From Streptomyces aquilus (GTDB lineage: Bacteria; Actinomycetota; Actinomycetes; Streptomycetales; Streptomycetaceae), in assembly GCF_003955715.1 (NCBI RefSeq), contig NZ_CP034463.1, positions 7,688,001 to 7,752,000 of the forward strand: DNA of 64,000 nt, read 5' to 3'. Below are positions 27,276 to 37,002 of the stretch, one piece after another. The translations under genes and the position numbers were made by a program. Position 1 is the first letter of the stretch; each line of letters starts with the position of its first letter. The notes below the pieces were generated by a model. It ran no database searches. It had not been told where the DNA came from and saw only the letters and a program-made list of their open reading frames with translations.

Positions 27276-27791
27276 ATGACCGTTGCCGTGGAGACCGGGA
27301 CCTGGCAGCTCGACGCCGCCGCCTCGACCGTCGGGATCAAGCACAAGACCATGTGGAACCTGGTGACCGTGAAGGGCACCTTCGGCGCCGTGAACGGGCA
27401 GGGCGAGGTGCGGGCCGACGGGTCCGCCGTGGGCACCCTGACGCTGGACGTCGCCTCCCTGGACACCAAGAACGCCAAGCGGGACGCGCACCTGAAGGGC
27501 GCCGACTTCTTCGACGGCGACAACCACCCCGAGATCACCTTCGCGGTGCGCAGCGCCGAGCTGCGTGACGGGGAGAAGGTTCATGTGATCGGTCAGCTGA
27601 CCGTACGCGGCATCAGCCGCCCCCAGTCCTTCACCGCCCGGCTCGTGGGCGCCGACGCCGACGCGCTCACGCTGGACGCCGAGTTCTCGGTGGACCGGGA
27701 GCACTTCGGCATGGGCTGGAACCAGCTGGGCATGATCCGCGGCCTCACGACCGTGTCCGCGACCCTTCGGTTCACCAGGACGGCAGGCTGA
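27276..27791 (+). CDS. YceI-family isoprenoid-binding protein
   Basis: This 171-residue lipocalin-like beta-barrel protein is of the YceI family, whose structures hold polyisoprenoid or amphipathic lipids. It has the family opening WQLDAAASTVGIKHKTMWNLVTV, the SLDTKNAKRDAHLKGADFFD block and the C-terminal FGMGWN. There is no signal peptide, so unlike E. coli YceI it should be cytosolic. The ATG at 27276 has AGGAG about 10 bp upstream. Its last 20 bp overlap the 3' end of the convergent membrane protein gene. Confidence 0.9.
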   Translation: MTVAVETGTWQLDAAASTVGIKHKTMWNLVTVKGTFGAVNGQGEVRADGSAVGTLTLDVASLDTKNAKRDAHLKGADFFDGDNHPEITFAVRSAELRDGEKVHVIGQLTVRGISRPQSFTARLVGADADALTLDAEFSVDREHFGMGWNQLGMIRGLTTVSATLRFTRTAG

Positions 27792-29505
27792 CGTAGGCGG
27801 TCGACAGGGTCTGGGGGTCGGCCGTGAAGGCACGCAGTCGCAGGTGCCTGCCGGCCCTGGGGATGACGTACCGCCCGCCGTACGGGGTGGTGGGAGGCCC
27901 GAGGTCGTAGCTCGCCGTGGTGTGGGGCGGGAGGCTCTTCGGGCCGTGCACGATCCGCCAGTAGCGGCTCATGCCCTGGCCCGTGGTGAGCATGAAGTGC
28001 GGGGTGAGGGCGGTCCCGGACGTGTTCGTGACCGTCAGGTGCAGGCGGGAGGCCGTGACCAGGCGGGAGCGGTGCAGTGCCGTGACCTGCATGCGGAGGG
28101 GCGGTTCGCCCGTCGCCGCGAGCGTGGCGGCCAGCAGGGCCGGGGCGAGGGCCAGGGCGGCGAGGGCGATCCGGGTGCGGTGGGTGCCCAGGCGGGGCTG
28201 CCAGGCTTGTGTGAACTCCGCTGCCGGGGCCGTGATCGCCGAGGCCAGCCACAGCGGCGTCATCATCAGGTAGTAGCCGTCCTGCGAGCGCGTCGCCAGG
28301 AAGAAGGCGCACCAGGGCAGGACCGTCGCCGTGGGGCCCAGTCGGCGGATGAAGAGCACGAAGACGGCGAAGAGGCCCGCCGCCAGCAGCAGGCTCGCGT
28401 GGGAGTACCAGTCGAGACGGTCGCTGCCGTTCGTGAGGTACAGGGACACGTCCACCAGGCCCTGGCCGTGCAGCACCGCTCCCTGGGTGAGGGGGAGGGC
28501 GATGCCGTCGAGCCAGGCGGACGGTTCGCTCACGAGGAAGTACGTGTTGAGCAGGAGCCAGGCGAGGGCCGCGGTGCCGGTGAAGCGGAGGAGGAGCAGG
28601 GCCGCCCGGCGGGGACCCAGTTCGCCTCGGCGTACGGCGTAGAGGCCGGCCAGGAGGAACGGGGCCAGGAACCAGGGGAGTTGCTGTGCCGCGCAGGCCG
28701 CGCCGAGACAGGCGGCCCGTGCCAGGCCGGACGTGCCCAGGCGGCCCCCCTTCCCGATGCGCGGCCAGGCCACCACCACGGGGACCAGCAGGGCCAGGGC
28801 CACGATCGCCGGGTAACCGAGGCGGGCGTACTGGGGGAGGATGCCGAAGCCCAGGAAGGCCATGGTCGCCGCCGGGCGCCAGGGCGTCGGCAGCATCCGC
28901 CACAGCAGCACGGCACCGATGACCAGGGCCGCTGTGCTGACCGCGGTCGCCGGGGCCGCGCCGTGGCCCAGCCCCAGGAGGGGCGCGGTCAGGAGCGGGG
29001 CGAGCGGGGGATAGCCGTACGTGAGGTCGTAGGTGCCGGTGACCGTGGGGGTGAGGGCGACCGTGCGGCCGAACAGCCAGGGCCACGGCCTGCCGTACAT
29101 CGGATGGCCCGCCGCCAGTTCCTTGGCCGCCTGGGTCGTCAACTGGGCCTCGTCGCTGCCCTGGTGGAGCAGCACCCAGGCGCACAGCGTCAGGGTCACC
29201 GCCGTCAGCAGGATCAGCAGGTCCAGACGGGCCAGGGAGCGGCGGCGGCGCACGGTCAGGGCCAGGACGCCGCAGATCAGGATCGAGGCGTAGCAGACCG
29301 AGATGACCGCGGCCACCGCCGGGCGGTGCGAGGCCGCCTGCGTCCACACCGCGCGCGTGCCGATGAACAGGCTGATGTCGGCGAGGAGGGTGAGGACGCG
29401 GTGCCACTGCGCCGGAGCGTCTGACGCCGGGTGTTCCGGGGCGGCGGACACCGCCGGCTGCGTCCGCCGGCCGGGTGTCAACGGCTTCGTGTCTGCCAAG
29501 TGCAC
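27772..29505 (-). CDS. Polytopic membrane protein, GT-C glycosyltransferase-like
   Basis: This protein of about 577 residues has some 11-12 hydrophobic segments and a final soluble beta-rich domain of about 100 residues. The overall plan, with an Asp/Glu-bearing first loop (HQGSDEAQ) and long repeated helices rich in Leu and Ala, resembles GT87/GT39-type polyprenyl-sugar glycosyltransferases, but I cannot assign a sugar or acceptor. The start is uncertain: a GTG at 29505 (VHLADTKP) avoids coding through what looks like promoter sequence, while ATGs at 29598 and 29607 would overlap the end of the nitrate reductase gene. It lies downstream of the nitrate reductase and could be read through from it. 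Confidence 0.7.
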   Translation of the reverse strand: MHLADTKPLTPGRRTQPAVSAAPEHPASDAPAQWHRVLTLLADISLFIGTRAVWTQAASHRPAVAAVISVCYASILICGVLALTVRRRRSLARLDLLILLTAVTLTLCAWVLLHQGSDEAQLTTQAAKELAAGHPMYGRPWPWLFGRTVALTPTVTGTYDLTYGYPPLAPLLTAPLLGLGHGAAPATAVSTAALVIGAVLLWRMLPTPWRPAATMAFLGFGILPQYARLGYPAIVALALLVPVVVAWPRIGKGGRLGTSGLARAACLGAACAAQQLPWFLAPFLLAGLYAVRRGELGPRRAALLLLRFTGTAALAWLLLNTYFLVSEPSAWLDGIALPLTQGAVLHGQGLVDVSLYLTNGSDRLDWYSHASLLLAAGLFAVFVLFIRRLGPTATVLPWCAFFLATRSQDGYYLMMTPLWLASAITAPAAEFTQAWQPRLGTHRTRIALAALALAPALLAATLAATGEPPLRMQVTALHRSRLVTASRLHLTVTNTSGTALTPHFMLTTGQGMSRYWRIVHGPKSLPPHTTASYDLGPPTTPYGGRYVIPRAGRHLRLRAFTADPQTLSTAYVSLPSW

Positions 29506-29587
29506 GGCACGAGAACGTAATCGGGCCCGGTGAGGGGGGTGGTGGTGGAGGTGAAGAGTCCGGTGTGAGATCGGTAAAAAAGTGTGG

Positions 29588-32500
29588 TCAGTAGACATCC
29601 CGTACATATCGCTTGGCCGCGGCCAGCTGCTTCACGTACGCCGTCGCCTCGTCCTCGGTCAGGCCGCCGTGGGTGACCGCGATGTCCCTGAGGGCCCGGT
29701 CCACGTCCTTCGCCATCCGGGAGGCGTCGCCGCAGACGGAGAAGTGGGCGCCGTCCTGGAGCCATCGCCACAGCTCGGGGCCGTGTTCGCGCATCCGGTC
29801 CTGGACGTACAGCTTCTGGCGCTGGTCGCGGGAGAAGGCGGTGTCGAGGCGGGCGAGGGTGCCCTCGGCCAGGAACCCGGTCAGCTCGTCCTCGTAGTAG
29901 AAGTCGCTGGCGCGGTGCTGCTCGCCGAAGAACAGCCAGTTCGGGGCGCGGTGGCCGAGCGCGCGGCGCTCCTGGAGGAAGCCCACGAACGGGGCGACAC
30001 CCGTGCCGGGGCCCACCATGATCATGGGCGTGGTCGCGTCGGTGGGCGGGCGGAAGTGCGGGGAGGGCTGCACGAAGACCGGCACCTCGGTGTCGGGGGC
30101 CGCGTCCGCGAGGAACGGCGAGCAGACCCCGCCGCGCGGAGTGCCGTGCCGGTTCTCGTACCGGACCACGGAGACGGTCAGCGAGATCAGCTGCGGGTCG
30201 GCCAGCGGGCTCGACGATATGGAGTACAGCCGGGGTTGCAGTGTCCTGAGCACCGTCGCCCAGTCGGCCGCGTCCGCCCGGACCGGGTGCTCGGCCAGGA
30301 CGTCGACCATCTGACGGCCCCAGCTCCACTGCGCCAGGCCGTCCTTGTTGTCGGGGCGCAGCAGGCGGCGCAACTCCCGGTCGTCACGGGTGTGTTCGGC
30401 GACGAAGCGGAGGAAGTCCGGGGTGATGCGGGTGATGTCCAGGTGGCGGTGCAGGGCTTCGGTGAAGGGGAGTTCGTCGACTCCGGGTACGGAGACGGGC
30501 GTTGAGCCGTCGATTCCGGTCGCCGCCAGCCATTCCTCCACCAGGGCGGGGGAGTTGACCGGGCGGACGCCGAGTGCGTCGCCTGCCTCGTAGGTGAGGG
30601 GTGTGCCGGTGGTGTCGAAGGTGAACCGCCGCACCTCCTTGTTCGCGCCGGGCAGGCTCAGCAGCCGGTTGCCGACGAGGCGGGCCCTGGTGGGGGCGGG
30701 CCTGGCCGTGCGTGCCCTCGGTCGCGGGGGCGCCTGTTGCGGTGCCTCGGTGGTGCCCAGCGCGGACAGCACCTGGTCCAGCCAGGCGCCCGCGGTCGGC
30801 TCGTAGTCCGGTTCGCAGTCCGTGCGCGGGGCGAGACGGACCGCGCCCAGTTCGTCCAGGCGGGCGTCCAGACGGCGGCCATGACCGCAGAAGTCGTCGT
30901 ACGACGAGTCGCCGAACGCCAGCACCGAGTACCGGACGCCGTCCAGGCGCGGGGCCTGCTCGGCGGCCAGCGACTCCCAGAAGCCGGAGCCGTTGTCGGG
31001 GGCGTCGCCGTCGCCGAAGGTGCTGGTGACGAGCAGCAGATCGGCGCCCTTCGGCAGGGTGCCGGGGTCGGTGTCGGCCATGCCGACGAGCGTGGCCCGG
31101 TGGCCGCTGGCGGCGAGCCGGTCGGCGACCGCGCCGGCGAAGTCCTCCGCGGTGCCGGTCTGCGACGCCCACAGCACCACGATCTCCCGGCCGGGACGCT
31201 GCTCCTCGGGAGCCCCCTGGGATGCCTCCTGGGGCGCCGACGCCGAGCGCGAGTACATGCCGGCGAGGACGCCGTTCACCCACAGCGCGTGGTCCGGGCT
31301 GAAGGGCGCGTCCGGCGGGAGCACGGGGACGCCGGGGGCGCCGGAGCCGATGCCCGCGAGGAAGCCGGTGAGGTAGAGGCGCTCCCGCGCGCTGAGGACG
31401 GGCGGCGGGGCAGGGGCCAGGCCGAAGGGGGCGGCGCCCGGGGTGACGGAGGTGGGGACGATCACGTCCGAAGGGGCCACGAGGGCCGGCGCGTGGGGCT
31501 CGTGGACCTTCGCCAGCGCCACCGCGCACACCTTGAACTCGGGCTGGAAGGAGATCGGGTCGACGGCGTCGCCGGTCACCGCGTTGACGCTCAGATACTC
31601 GCCGAACAGGTCGTTCCAGTGGAACGGCGCGAACACGCACCCCGGCCGGACCCGGTCGGTGACCAATGCGGGCAGCACCGCCCGGCCGCGCCGCGAGGCC
31701 ACCTCCACCCCGTCGCCGTCGGCGATGCCGAGCGCCCGCGCGTCCTCGGGGTGCAGCTCCACGAACGGCCCGGGGTTCAGCTTGTTGAGCTTGGCGACCT
31801 TGCCGGTCTTGGTCAGCGTGTGCCACTGGTGCTGCACCCGGCCGGTGTTGAGCACGAACGGGTAGTCGTCGTCCGGCATCTCGGCGGGCGGGAGATGCGG
31901 GCGGGCGTGGAAGACGGCACGGCCGGTCGGCGTCGGGAAGCGGAGCTCGCCGTTCTCGACGTAGCGGATCGGGTTGCGGGCGGGGCCGTCCTCGGCGGCG
32001 GCCGGCCACTGCACGGGGGTGGAGCGCAGCCGCTCGTAGGTCACCCCGCGCAGGTCCCAGCCCGTGACGGGGTTCCAGGCGCGGCGGATCTCCTCGAAGA
32101 CCTGCTCGGCGCTGTCGTACGAGAAGCCCTTCTCGTACCCCATCTCCCGGGCGACGGCCGCGATGATCCGCCAGTCCGCCATCGCCTCGCCGGGCGGGTC
32201 GGCGACGGGGGCGGTGAGGGTGAGGTTGCGCTCGCTGTTGACGAAGACGCCCTCGCCCTCGGTCCACATCGCGCCCGGCAGGACGACGTCGGCGTACGCG
32301 TTGGTCTCCGTGTCGGTGAACACGTCCTGCGCGACGACGAACTCGGCGGCCTCCAGGCCCTCGATGACGGTACGGCGGTTGGCGACCGAGGCGACCGGGT
32401 TGGTGCAGATGATCCAGCAGGCCTTGATCTCGCCGTCGGCCATCTTCCGGAACATCTCGACGGTGCCCTTGCCCACGCCGTCCTTGCGGACGGTGCCCGG

Positions 32501-33640
32501 CGGCAGCTCCCAGAGGTCCTCGATGAACGCACGCTCGGCGTCGACGAGGACCGACCGCTGGCCGGGGAGGCCCGGGCCCATGTAGCCCATCTCGCGGCCG
32601 CCCATGGCGTTGGGCTGCCCGGTGAGGGAGAACGGGCCGGAACCGGGACGGCAGATGGCCCCCGTCGCGAGATGGAGGTTGACCAGGGCGTTGGTGTTCC
32701 AGGTGCCGTGCGTGGACTGGTTGAGGCCCATGGTCCACAGGCTCATCCACTCACCGGCCGAGCCGATCAGCCGGGCGGCGGTGCGCAGGTCGTCCTCGGC
32801 CAGGCCCGTGATCTCCGCGACGGTCGCGGGCGCGTAGCCGGCGAGGAACTCGGGCATCGCGTCCCAGCCCTCGGTGTGCGCGGCGATGAAGTCGGGGTCG
32901 GTGTGGCCGTTCGCGAGCAGCAGGTGCAGCAGACCGTTGAGGAGGGCGAGGTCGGTGCCCGGCTTGACCTGGAGGAACAGATCGGCCTTCGCCGCGGTCG
33001 CGGTACGCCTCGGATCCACGACGATCAGCTTGGCGCCCGCCTTGACCCGCTCCATCATCCGCAGGAAGAGGATCGGGTGGCAGTCGGCCATGTTGGAGCC
33101 GATGACGAAGAAGACATCGGCCCGGTCGAAGTCCTCGTACGACCCCGGCGGCCCGTCGGCGCCCAGCGACAGCTTGTAGCCGGCCCCGGCGCTCGCCATG
33201 CACAGCCGGGAGTTCGACTCGATCTGGTTCGTCCGCACGAACCCCTTGGCGAGCTTGTTCGCCAGGTACTGGGCCTCCAGGCTCATCTGCCCGGAGACAT
33301 AGAAGGCGACGGCGTCCGGACCGTGCGTGTCGATGATCTGCCGGAGCCTGCGCGCGGTCTCGGAGACCGCGTCCGCCATCGGGGCGGGCACCGGCTCCTC
33401 GCCCCGCTCGTCCCTGACCAGCGCGGTGGTCAGCCGGCCCGGCGCGGCGAGCATCTCGGCCGTGGTGGCGCCCTTGGTGCACAGCCGCCCCGCGTTCGCC
33501 GGGTGCGCCTTGTCGCCGGTGGCCTTCAGGACGGTACGGCGGCCGTCCGGCCCCCTCCCGATGTCCAGCACGATCCCGCAGCCCACCCCGCAGTAGGAGC
33601 AGACCGAGCGCACCTGGGACGTGGGGGTGGTGGGGGTCAC
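29588..33640 (-). CDS. Single-chain assimilatory nitrate reductase with fused flavin reductase
   Basis: This 1,350-residue cytosolic enzyme should reduce nitrate to nitrite with NADPH as direct donor. N-terminal [4Fe-4S] ligands are C14, C17, C21 and C54. A molybdopterin oxidoreductase domain follows, with the probable Mo ligand Cys in NSRLCMAS near residue 148, then a dinucleotide-binding domain ending near 700. After a linker comes a flavodoxin domain ([10 protein letters not shown] near 822), a sulfite-reductase-type FAD domain (RLYSISSSP near 1138) and an NADPH site (GPGTGVAPF near 1212). The GTG at 33640 is preferred because GAGGAAGGG lies 7 bp upstream; ATGs further up have no ribosome site. 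A GlnR-type control would be expected, but I could not confirm a site. Confidence 0.93.
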   Translation of the reverse strand: MTPTTPTSQVRSVCSYCGVGCGIVLDIGRGPDGRRTVLKATGDKAHPANAGRLCTKGATTAEMLAAPGRLTTALVRDERGEEPVPAPMADAVSETARRLRQIIDTHGPDAVAFYVSGQMSLEAQYLANKLAKGFVRTNQIESNSRLCMASAGAGYKLSLGADGPPGSYEDFDRADVFFVIGSNMADCHPILFLRMMERVKAGAKLIVVDPRRTATAAKADLFLQVKPGTDLALLNGLLHLLLANGHTDPDFIAAHTEGWDAMPEFLAGYAPATVAEITGLAEDDLRTAARLIGSAGEWMSLWTMGLNQSTHGTWNTNALVNLHLATGAICRPGSGPFSLTGQPNAMGGREMGYMGPGLPGQRSVLVDAERAFIEDLWELPPGTVRKDGVGKGTVEMFRKMADGEIKACWIICTNPVASVANRRTVIEGLEAAEFVVAQDVFTDTETNAYADVVLPGAMWTEGEGVFVNSERNLTLTAPVADPPGEAMADWRIIAAVAREMGYEKGFSYDSAEQVFEEIRRAWNPVTGWDLRGVTYERLRSTPVQWPAAAEDGPARNPIRYVENGELRFPTPTGRAVFHARPHLPPAEMPDDDYPFVLNTGRVQHQWHTLTKTGKVAKLNKLNPGPFVELHPEDARALGIADGDGVEVASRRGRAVLPALVTDRVRPGCVFAPFHWNDLFGEYLSVNAVTGDAVDPISFQPEFKVCAVALAKVHEPHAPALVAPSDVIVPTSVTPGAAPFGLAPAPPPVLSARERLYLTGFLAGIGSGAPGVPVLPPDAPFSPDHALWVNGVLAGMYSRSASAPQEASQGAPEEQRPGREIVVLWASQTGTAEDFAGAVADRLAASGHRATLVGMADTDPGTLPKGADLLLVTSTFGDGDAPDNGSGFWESLAAEQAPRLDGVRYSVLAFGDSSYDDFCGHGRRLDARLDELGAVRLAPRTDCEPDYEPTAGAWLDQVLSALGTTEAPQQAPPRPRARTARPAPTRARLVGNRLLSLPGANKEVRRFTFDTTGTPLTYEAGDALGVRPVNSPALVEEWLAATGIDGSTPVSVPGVDELPFTEALHRHLDITRITPDFLRFVAEHTRDDRELRRLLRPDNKDGLAQWSWGRQMVDVLAEHPVRADAADWATVLRTLQPRLYSISSSPLADPQLISLTVSVVRYENRHGTPRGGVCSPFLADAAPDTEVPVFVQPSPHFRPPTDATTPMIMVGPGTGVAPFVGFLQERRALGHRAPNWLFFGEQHRASDFYYEDELTGFLAEGTLARLDTAFSRDQRQKLYVQDRMREHGPELWRWLQDGAHFSVCGDASRMAKDVDRALRDIAVTHGGLTEDEATAYVKQLAAAKRYVRDVY

Positions 33641-33870
33641 ACGCTGCCCTTCCTCGGCGGACTGCTCATGCCCGAGAGCGTACGAATCGCCCATTACGCC
33701 GGTGTCACACGGCTTGATCATGAGGGGTTACGTCGGCCACACAGCGCTCCGTGGCCCGATGTGAGGGGGTGTGACGGTGGCGGTCCGTGTCGCTGTTGGG
33801 CCGAACGGGTGACTTGGCGTAAGAATTGGCTGGTGCAGGCAATGAAGGCGAGCGATTTCGGGGGGAGCCG
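33641..33870. promoter_or_regulatory. Divergent control region between nitrate reductase and sepF-like gene
   Basis: This 230-bp spacer must hold the nitrate reductase promoter and one for the SepF-like gene. It contains GTAAC and GTAAT elements on the minus strand (33723-33735 and 33692-33700) reminiscent of half-sites for the nitrogen regulator GlnR, but spacing is not the canonical one. No firm -35/-10 pair is called. Confidence 0.25.
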
Positions 33871-34260
33871 GTGAACAGCCACGACGTCACCGATGAACAG
33901 TGGGAAGGGCTCGCCCAGGTCGTTCCGTTGCGGGGCCGGGACGCCTGGCCGTCCGCGGTGGACCACCGGGCCATGTCGGAGGCGCCCACGGAGCCGCGCC
34001 GCCGCTTCGTCGTGCTCCGGGTCAATGTGTTCGGGGACGCCCGCGAGGTCGCCGAGACGCTCATGGCGGGCATTCCGGTGCTGCTGGACCTGACCGGCGC
34101 GGAGGGCGAGACCGCCAAGCGGGTCCTCGACTTCAGCACGGGCGTCGTGTTCGGCCTGTCCAGCGGGATGCACCGGGTCGACCGGAACGTGTTCCTGCTG
34201 ACCCCGCCCGGCACCGAGGTGAGCGGGTTGATGGAGGGGGCTGGGGCTTCGGGGGTGTGA
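33871..34260 (+). CDS. SepF-like cell division protein
   Basis: This 129-residue protein has the SepF core: RRFVVLRVNVFGDAREVAETL, then GIPVLLDLTGAEGETAKRVLDF and the final strand RVDRNVFLLTPPG. SepF bundles and tethers FtsZ to the membrane. Streptomyces carries a main sepF next to ftsZ plus paralogues elsewhere; with no division genes around it this is a paralogue. It lacks the long amphipathic N-terminus of canonical SepF, so its membrane anchoring is unclear. The GTG at 33871 has GGGGGGAG directly upstream. Its stop codon begins a 37-bp tandem repeat. Confidence 0.88.
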   Translation: MNSHDVTDEQWEGLAQVVPLRGRDAWPSAVDHRAMSEAPTEPRRRFVVLRVNVFGDAREVAETLMAGIPVLLDLTGAEGETAKRVLDFSTGVVFGLSSGMHRVDRNVFLLTPPGTEVSGLMEGAGASGV

Positions 34261-34408
34261 GCGGGGCGTTCTGAGGCGGCCGGTCACGGAGGTATGAGCG
34301 GAGCGCTCTGCGGCGACCGGTCACGGAGAGGGCGAGCAAGGTGCCCCGAGGTGGCCGGGGCGCGGAAGGGTGAGCAGGGTGTTCCGGGGCGGCGCGGTCC
34401 CTCGATCG
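34258..34408. repeat. Four degenerate 37-38-bp tandem repeats after the SepF-like gene
   Basis: Units starting with (T/C)GAGC(G/A) begin at 34258, 34295, 34333 and 34371. Units 1 and 2 share most of their bases, including GACCGGTCACGGAG-like cores; units 3 and 4 are more diverged. Unit 1 starts with the stop codon of the SepF-like gene. Confidence 0.75.
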
Positions 34409-34465
34409 TAGGAAGCGTGGGTGGGAGGAACGGTTCGGCCGGGATCGGAGTCCTACGGTCCGGAT

Positions 34466-35716
34466 ATGGCCGTGCCCTCAGCGTTCTCAGCGTGTTCCGT
34501 GCCGGTGGTGTCCGCCGATCCCGTCGTGCCGTCGCAAGGACGGGCGCGGCACGCGGAAACCTCCTCGGCGTTCCCGGAGTTCCCGGCGTCCAGTGACCAC
34601 CGCTTGCTCCGCCCCCATCTCACCGAGCTGCGGCTCTCCGCCTTCGCCTCGCACCGCGGCGCGGCCTTCCCGCTGGGGCCGTTCACCCTGCTCGCCGGAC
34701 CCAGCGGCAGCGGCAAGACGAGCGCGCTGCGGGCGTACGAGGCGCTGGCCCGGCTCGGCGCCGGGGCCGAGCTCGGCGAGGTCTTCACCGACCCGCGGGC
34801 CTGGGTGCCGGAGCGGGCCCGGCCCGACGCCCAGCGGCGGCGCGGCTTCCGGATCGGCTGTACGGCGGACGGTCCCGAGGGTCCGGTACGACTCGACGTC
34901 GCCGTCCAGGCCGAGCCCGACCTGCGGATCGTCGGCGAGCGGCTGACGTCCGGCGGCCTCGTCCTGCTGGAGACCGCGCTGCGCGACCCCGCACGCCGTG
35001 CCGTGCAGGCCGCCTGGCACACCGCCGGTGCCACGCCGGTGACCCGGGCCCCGCTGCCCGACGACCGGCTCGGCACCGCGCTGCTCCCGTTACGCGTCGC
35101 GGGCAAGACCGACGGGCAGCGGCAGGTGCTCGCCGCCGCCGAGCAGATGGTGGTCGCCCTGCGGTCGGTGTTCGCCTGCGATCCGCGCCCCGACCGGATG
35201 CGGCTGCCCGTCCCGATCGGCTCCGGGCGGCTCCTCGGAGGCTGCGACAACCTCGCCGACGTGCTGGCACGCACCCGCGCGGAGTGCGGTCGGCGGCATG
35301 CGCAGTTCGTCTCGGCCGTACGTGAGGGCTGCGCGGGGCCGGTGGCGGACGTGCTGGCCGAGCCGCTCGGTGACGGCACGGTGCGGGGGGTGCTCGACCG
35401 CGGCGACGGTGTGCGTACGGCGCTCGGGCGACTGGGCGACGGGGAGTTGAGGTATCTCGCCCTCGCCCTGGTGCTGTTCACCGGGCCCGGGGTGCTGGAG
35501 GTCGACCCCGCCGGTGAGGTGCCCGCGGCGATGCAGGCACTGACGGTCCTCGCCGACGACGTCGACCGGCGACTGGACCCGCGGCAACGGGCCGAACTGC
35601 TGGGGCTGGCGGCCCGGATGTGCGAACGGGGTCACATCCGGTTGCTGGGGACGACGGCCGACGCGAGCTGGGCCGCGGGGACGGACGGGATCACGGTGGT
35701 ACACCTGGAGCCGTGA
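34466..35716 (+). CDS. AAA/SMC-like ATP-binding protein
   Basis: This 416-residue protein resembles RecF/SMC-type and DUF2813-like ATPases. A Walker A GPSGSGKTS lies near residue 91, preceded by a strand LRLSAFASHRGAAF as in RecF. An ABC-like signature region LGDGELRYLALALVL is near 326. A Walker B is not clearly acidic (VLEVDPAGEVP). It starts with about 50 disordered residues. The following MazG gene overlaps by 4 bp (GTGA), so the two act together or are at least co-expressed. Role unknown; DNA end or repair functions are family inference. Confidence 0.75.
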   Translation: MAVPSAFSACSVPVVSADPVVPSQGRARHAETSSAFPEFPASSDHRLLRPHLTELRLSAFASHRGAAFPLGPFTLLAGPSGSGKTSALRAYEALARLGAGAELGEVFTDPRAWVPERARPDAQRRRGFRIGCTADGPEGPVRLDVAVQAEPDLRIVGERLTSGGLVLLETALRDPARRAVQAAWHTAGATPVTRAPLPDDRLGTALLPLRVAGKTDGQRQVLAAAEQMVVALRSVFACDPRPDRMRLPVPIGSGRLLGGCDNLADVLARTRAECGRRHAQFVSAVREGCAGPVADVLAEPLGDGTVRGVLDRGDGVRTALGRLGDGELRYLALALVLFTGPGVLEVDPAGEVPAAMQALTVLADDVDRRLDPRQRAELLGLAARMCERGHIRLLGTTADASWAAGTDGITVVHLEP

Positions 35717-36039
35717 CAGAGCATCTCGATGTGGCGGGGTTGCAGCGCAGGTTGGCCGAGTTCGCGGCCGCGCGGAACTGGCAGCCGTACCACACCCCCA
35801 AGAACCTCGTCGCCGCGCTCAGCGTGGAGGCTTCCGAACTGGTGGAGATCTTCCAGTGGTTGACGCCGGAGGAGTCCGCGCGGGTCATGGACGACGCCGG
35901 CACCGCGCACCGGGTCACGGACGAGGTCGCCGACGTTCTCGCGTATCTGCTGCAACTGTGCGAGGTGCTGGGGATCGATCCGCTGGCGGCGCTGGACGCG
36001 AAGATCGACCGGAACGAGCGGAGGTTTCCGGCGCCGTGA
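35713..36039 (+). CDS. MazG-like nucleotide pyrophosphohydrolase
   Basis: This 108-residue protein has the metal-binding pattern of all-alpha NTP pyrophosphatases: EASELVEIFQW supplies ExxxE and DEVADVLAYLLQL supplies ExxxD. It most resembles RS21-C6/dCTPase- or MazG-like house-cleaning enzymes that hydrolyse non-canonical or deoxy NTPs to NMP and pyrophosphate. The GTG at 35713 overlaps the stop of the ATPase gene. Confidence 0.88.
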   Translation: MTEHLDVAGLQRRLAEFAAARNWQPYHTPKNLVAALSVEASELVEIFQWLTPEESARVMDDAGTAHRVTDEVADVLAYLLQLCEVLGIDPLAALDAKIDRNERRFPAP

Positions 36040-36138
36040 GGGCGTGGGAGCGAGCGCGACGGTGTGTGCGGTCGCCGCCGGGAGCCGCTCGGTCCGTTTT
36101 CACTCTCCGCAGTCAAATTCCGGCCCGAAATCGATTCG

Positions 36139-36205
36139 TTGTCCACAGATTTCCGCCTTCCTCTGGCTTTTCGTCTCGATGGCCTTCACTCTGGGTAGTG
36201 GACAA
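36139..36205. promoter_or_regulatory. Pair of DnaA-box-like sequences in an AT-richer spacer
   Basis: TTGTCCACA at 36139-36147 is an exact match to the Streptomyces DnaA-box consensus, and AGTGGACAA at 36197-36205 is an inverted 8-of-9 match. They lie in a locally AT-rich spacer upstream of the gene at 36259. Confidence 0.45.
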
Positions 36206-36258
36206 GGGAGTTCGGGCGGACGGGCGCCGAGGCGTGTCGGGACGGACGGGGGCAGGGC

Positions 36259-36729
36259 ATGGACGCGGTGCGGCTCATCGTGACGAGCAGGCGTGCCCTC
36301 GCGGGGAGCGGAGACGCGCCGCAGATCCTGACGGAGGTCTGGCAGGCGCAGGCTCTGGCGCAGGCGATAGGAAGCAGACTCGCGGTCTTCGGACCGCCCC
36401 GACTGAGGGGCGAGGCCCTCGGGTTGACGGAGCTGGCGGGCCGGGGCTGCGGGGTCCTGGACCGCCCCGACCTCGAGACCGCCGACCTCCGTGCCGCCCA
36501 GCTCACCGAACTGGGCGACGCCCGCCAGGCCCTCGTCTACCTCGGCGGCCTCCTCGGCGAGGTGGGGATAGCCCTGGTGGGCCTCGCCTGCGCGGCGGAC
36601 GACGAGGGCACGTACTGGCAGTGCATGGAGGCGATCGACGCGGCCGACGAATCCCGGGACCGCGTCCGCGACATGCTGCGCAAGCTGGCGGAGGGAGATC
36701 AGGTGATACCGGAACGGGAGGCGGGGTGA
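36259..36729 (+). CDS. Conserved Streptomyces protein, DUF6099-like
   Basis: This 156-residue soluble, mostly helical protein starts MDAVRLIVTSRRALAGSG. I associate it with an uncharacterised Streptomyces family (DUF6099) but cannot verify that here. Ala/Leu-rich helices dominate; there is no signal peptide, membrane segment or recognisable catalytic motif. The ATG at 36259 has GGGGGCAGGGC upstream. The spacer before it is unusually AT-rich and contains two DnaA-box-like sites, so its regulation may be unusual. Confidence 0.6.
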   Translation: MDAVRLIVTSRRALAGSGDAPQILTEVWQAQALAQAIGSRLAVFGPPRLRGEALGLTELAGRGCGVLDRPDLETADLRAAQLTELGDARQALVYLGGLLGEVGIALVGLACAADDEGTYWQCMEAIDAADESRDRVRDMLRKLAEGDQVIPEREAG

Positions 36730-36797
36730 GGGCAGTCGGCGCGGCCCCGTGGCGCTGATCCGCCCCCGCTCGCCGACGGCACCGGAGCACCGCCGCC

Positions 36798-36816
36798 GAT
36801 CGCCTGCGGGGCGATC
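36798..36816. terminator. Hairpin between convergent genes
   Basis: GATCGCC (36798-36804) pairs perfectly with GGCGATC (36810-36816) across a TGCGG loop, between the gene ending at 36729 and the minus-strand gene ending at 36838. Confidence 0.5.
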
Positions 36817-36837
36817 CGCTCAGCCCCCGCCGAAGCG

Positions 36838-37002
36838 CTACTTGGCCTCGGTCTCCTCGGCCCCCCGCCCCGCCGACTGGAGGTCCGCGTCCAGGGCGGA
36901 GAGGTCCGCGTTGAGGGCCGCCATCAGCTCCTCCATCTGCTGCAACAAGCCCTTCGGCCGGCCGGCTTCGCCACCTTGCTGCGGGACGGATTCTTCGGAC
37001 AT
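36838..37002 (-). CDS. Small acidic helical protein, 54 residues
   Basis: The ORF from the ATG at 37002 encodes MSEESVPQQGGEAGRPKGLL, then an amphipathic helix (QMEELMAALNADLSALDADL) and a Glu-rich tail. A strong GAGGAGG site lies 5-6 bp before the ATG. There are no Cys or membrane segments. The helix has hydrophobic residues every 3-4 positions, so it may dimerise or bind a partner. I do not recognise the family. Confidence 0.65.
   Translation of the reverse strand: MSEESVPQQGGEAGRPKGLLQQMEELMAALNADLSALDADLQSAGRGAEETEAK

Noticed and set aside
33641..33870. Canonical GlnR box upstream of the nitrate reductase
   Set aside because: Only isolated GTAAC-like half-sites were seen, without the expected spacing, so no site is claimed.
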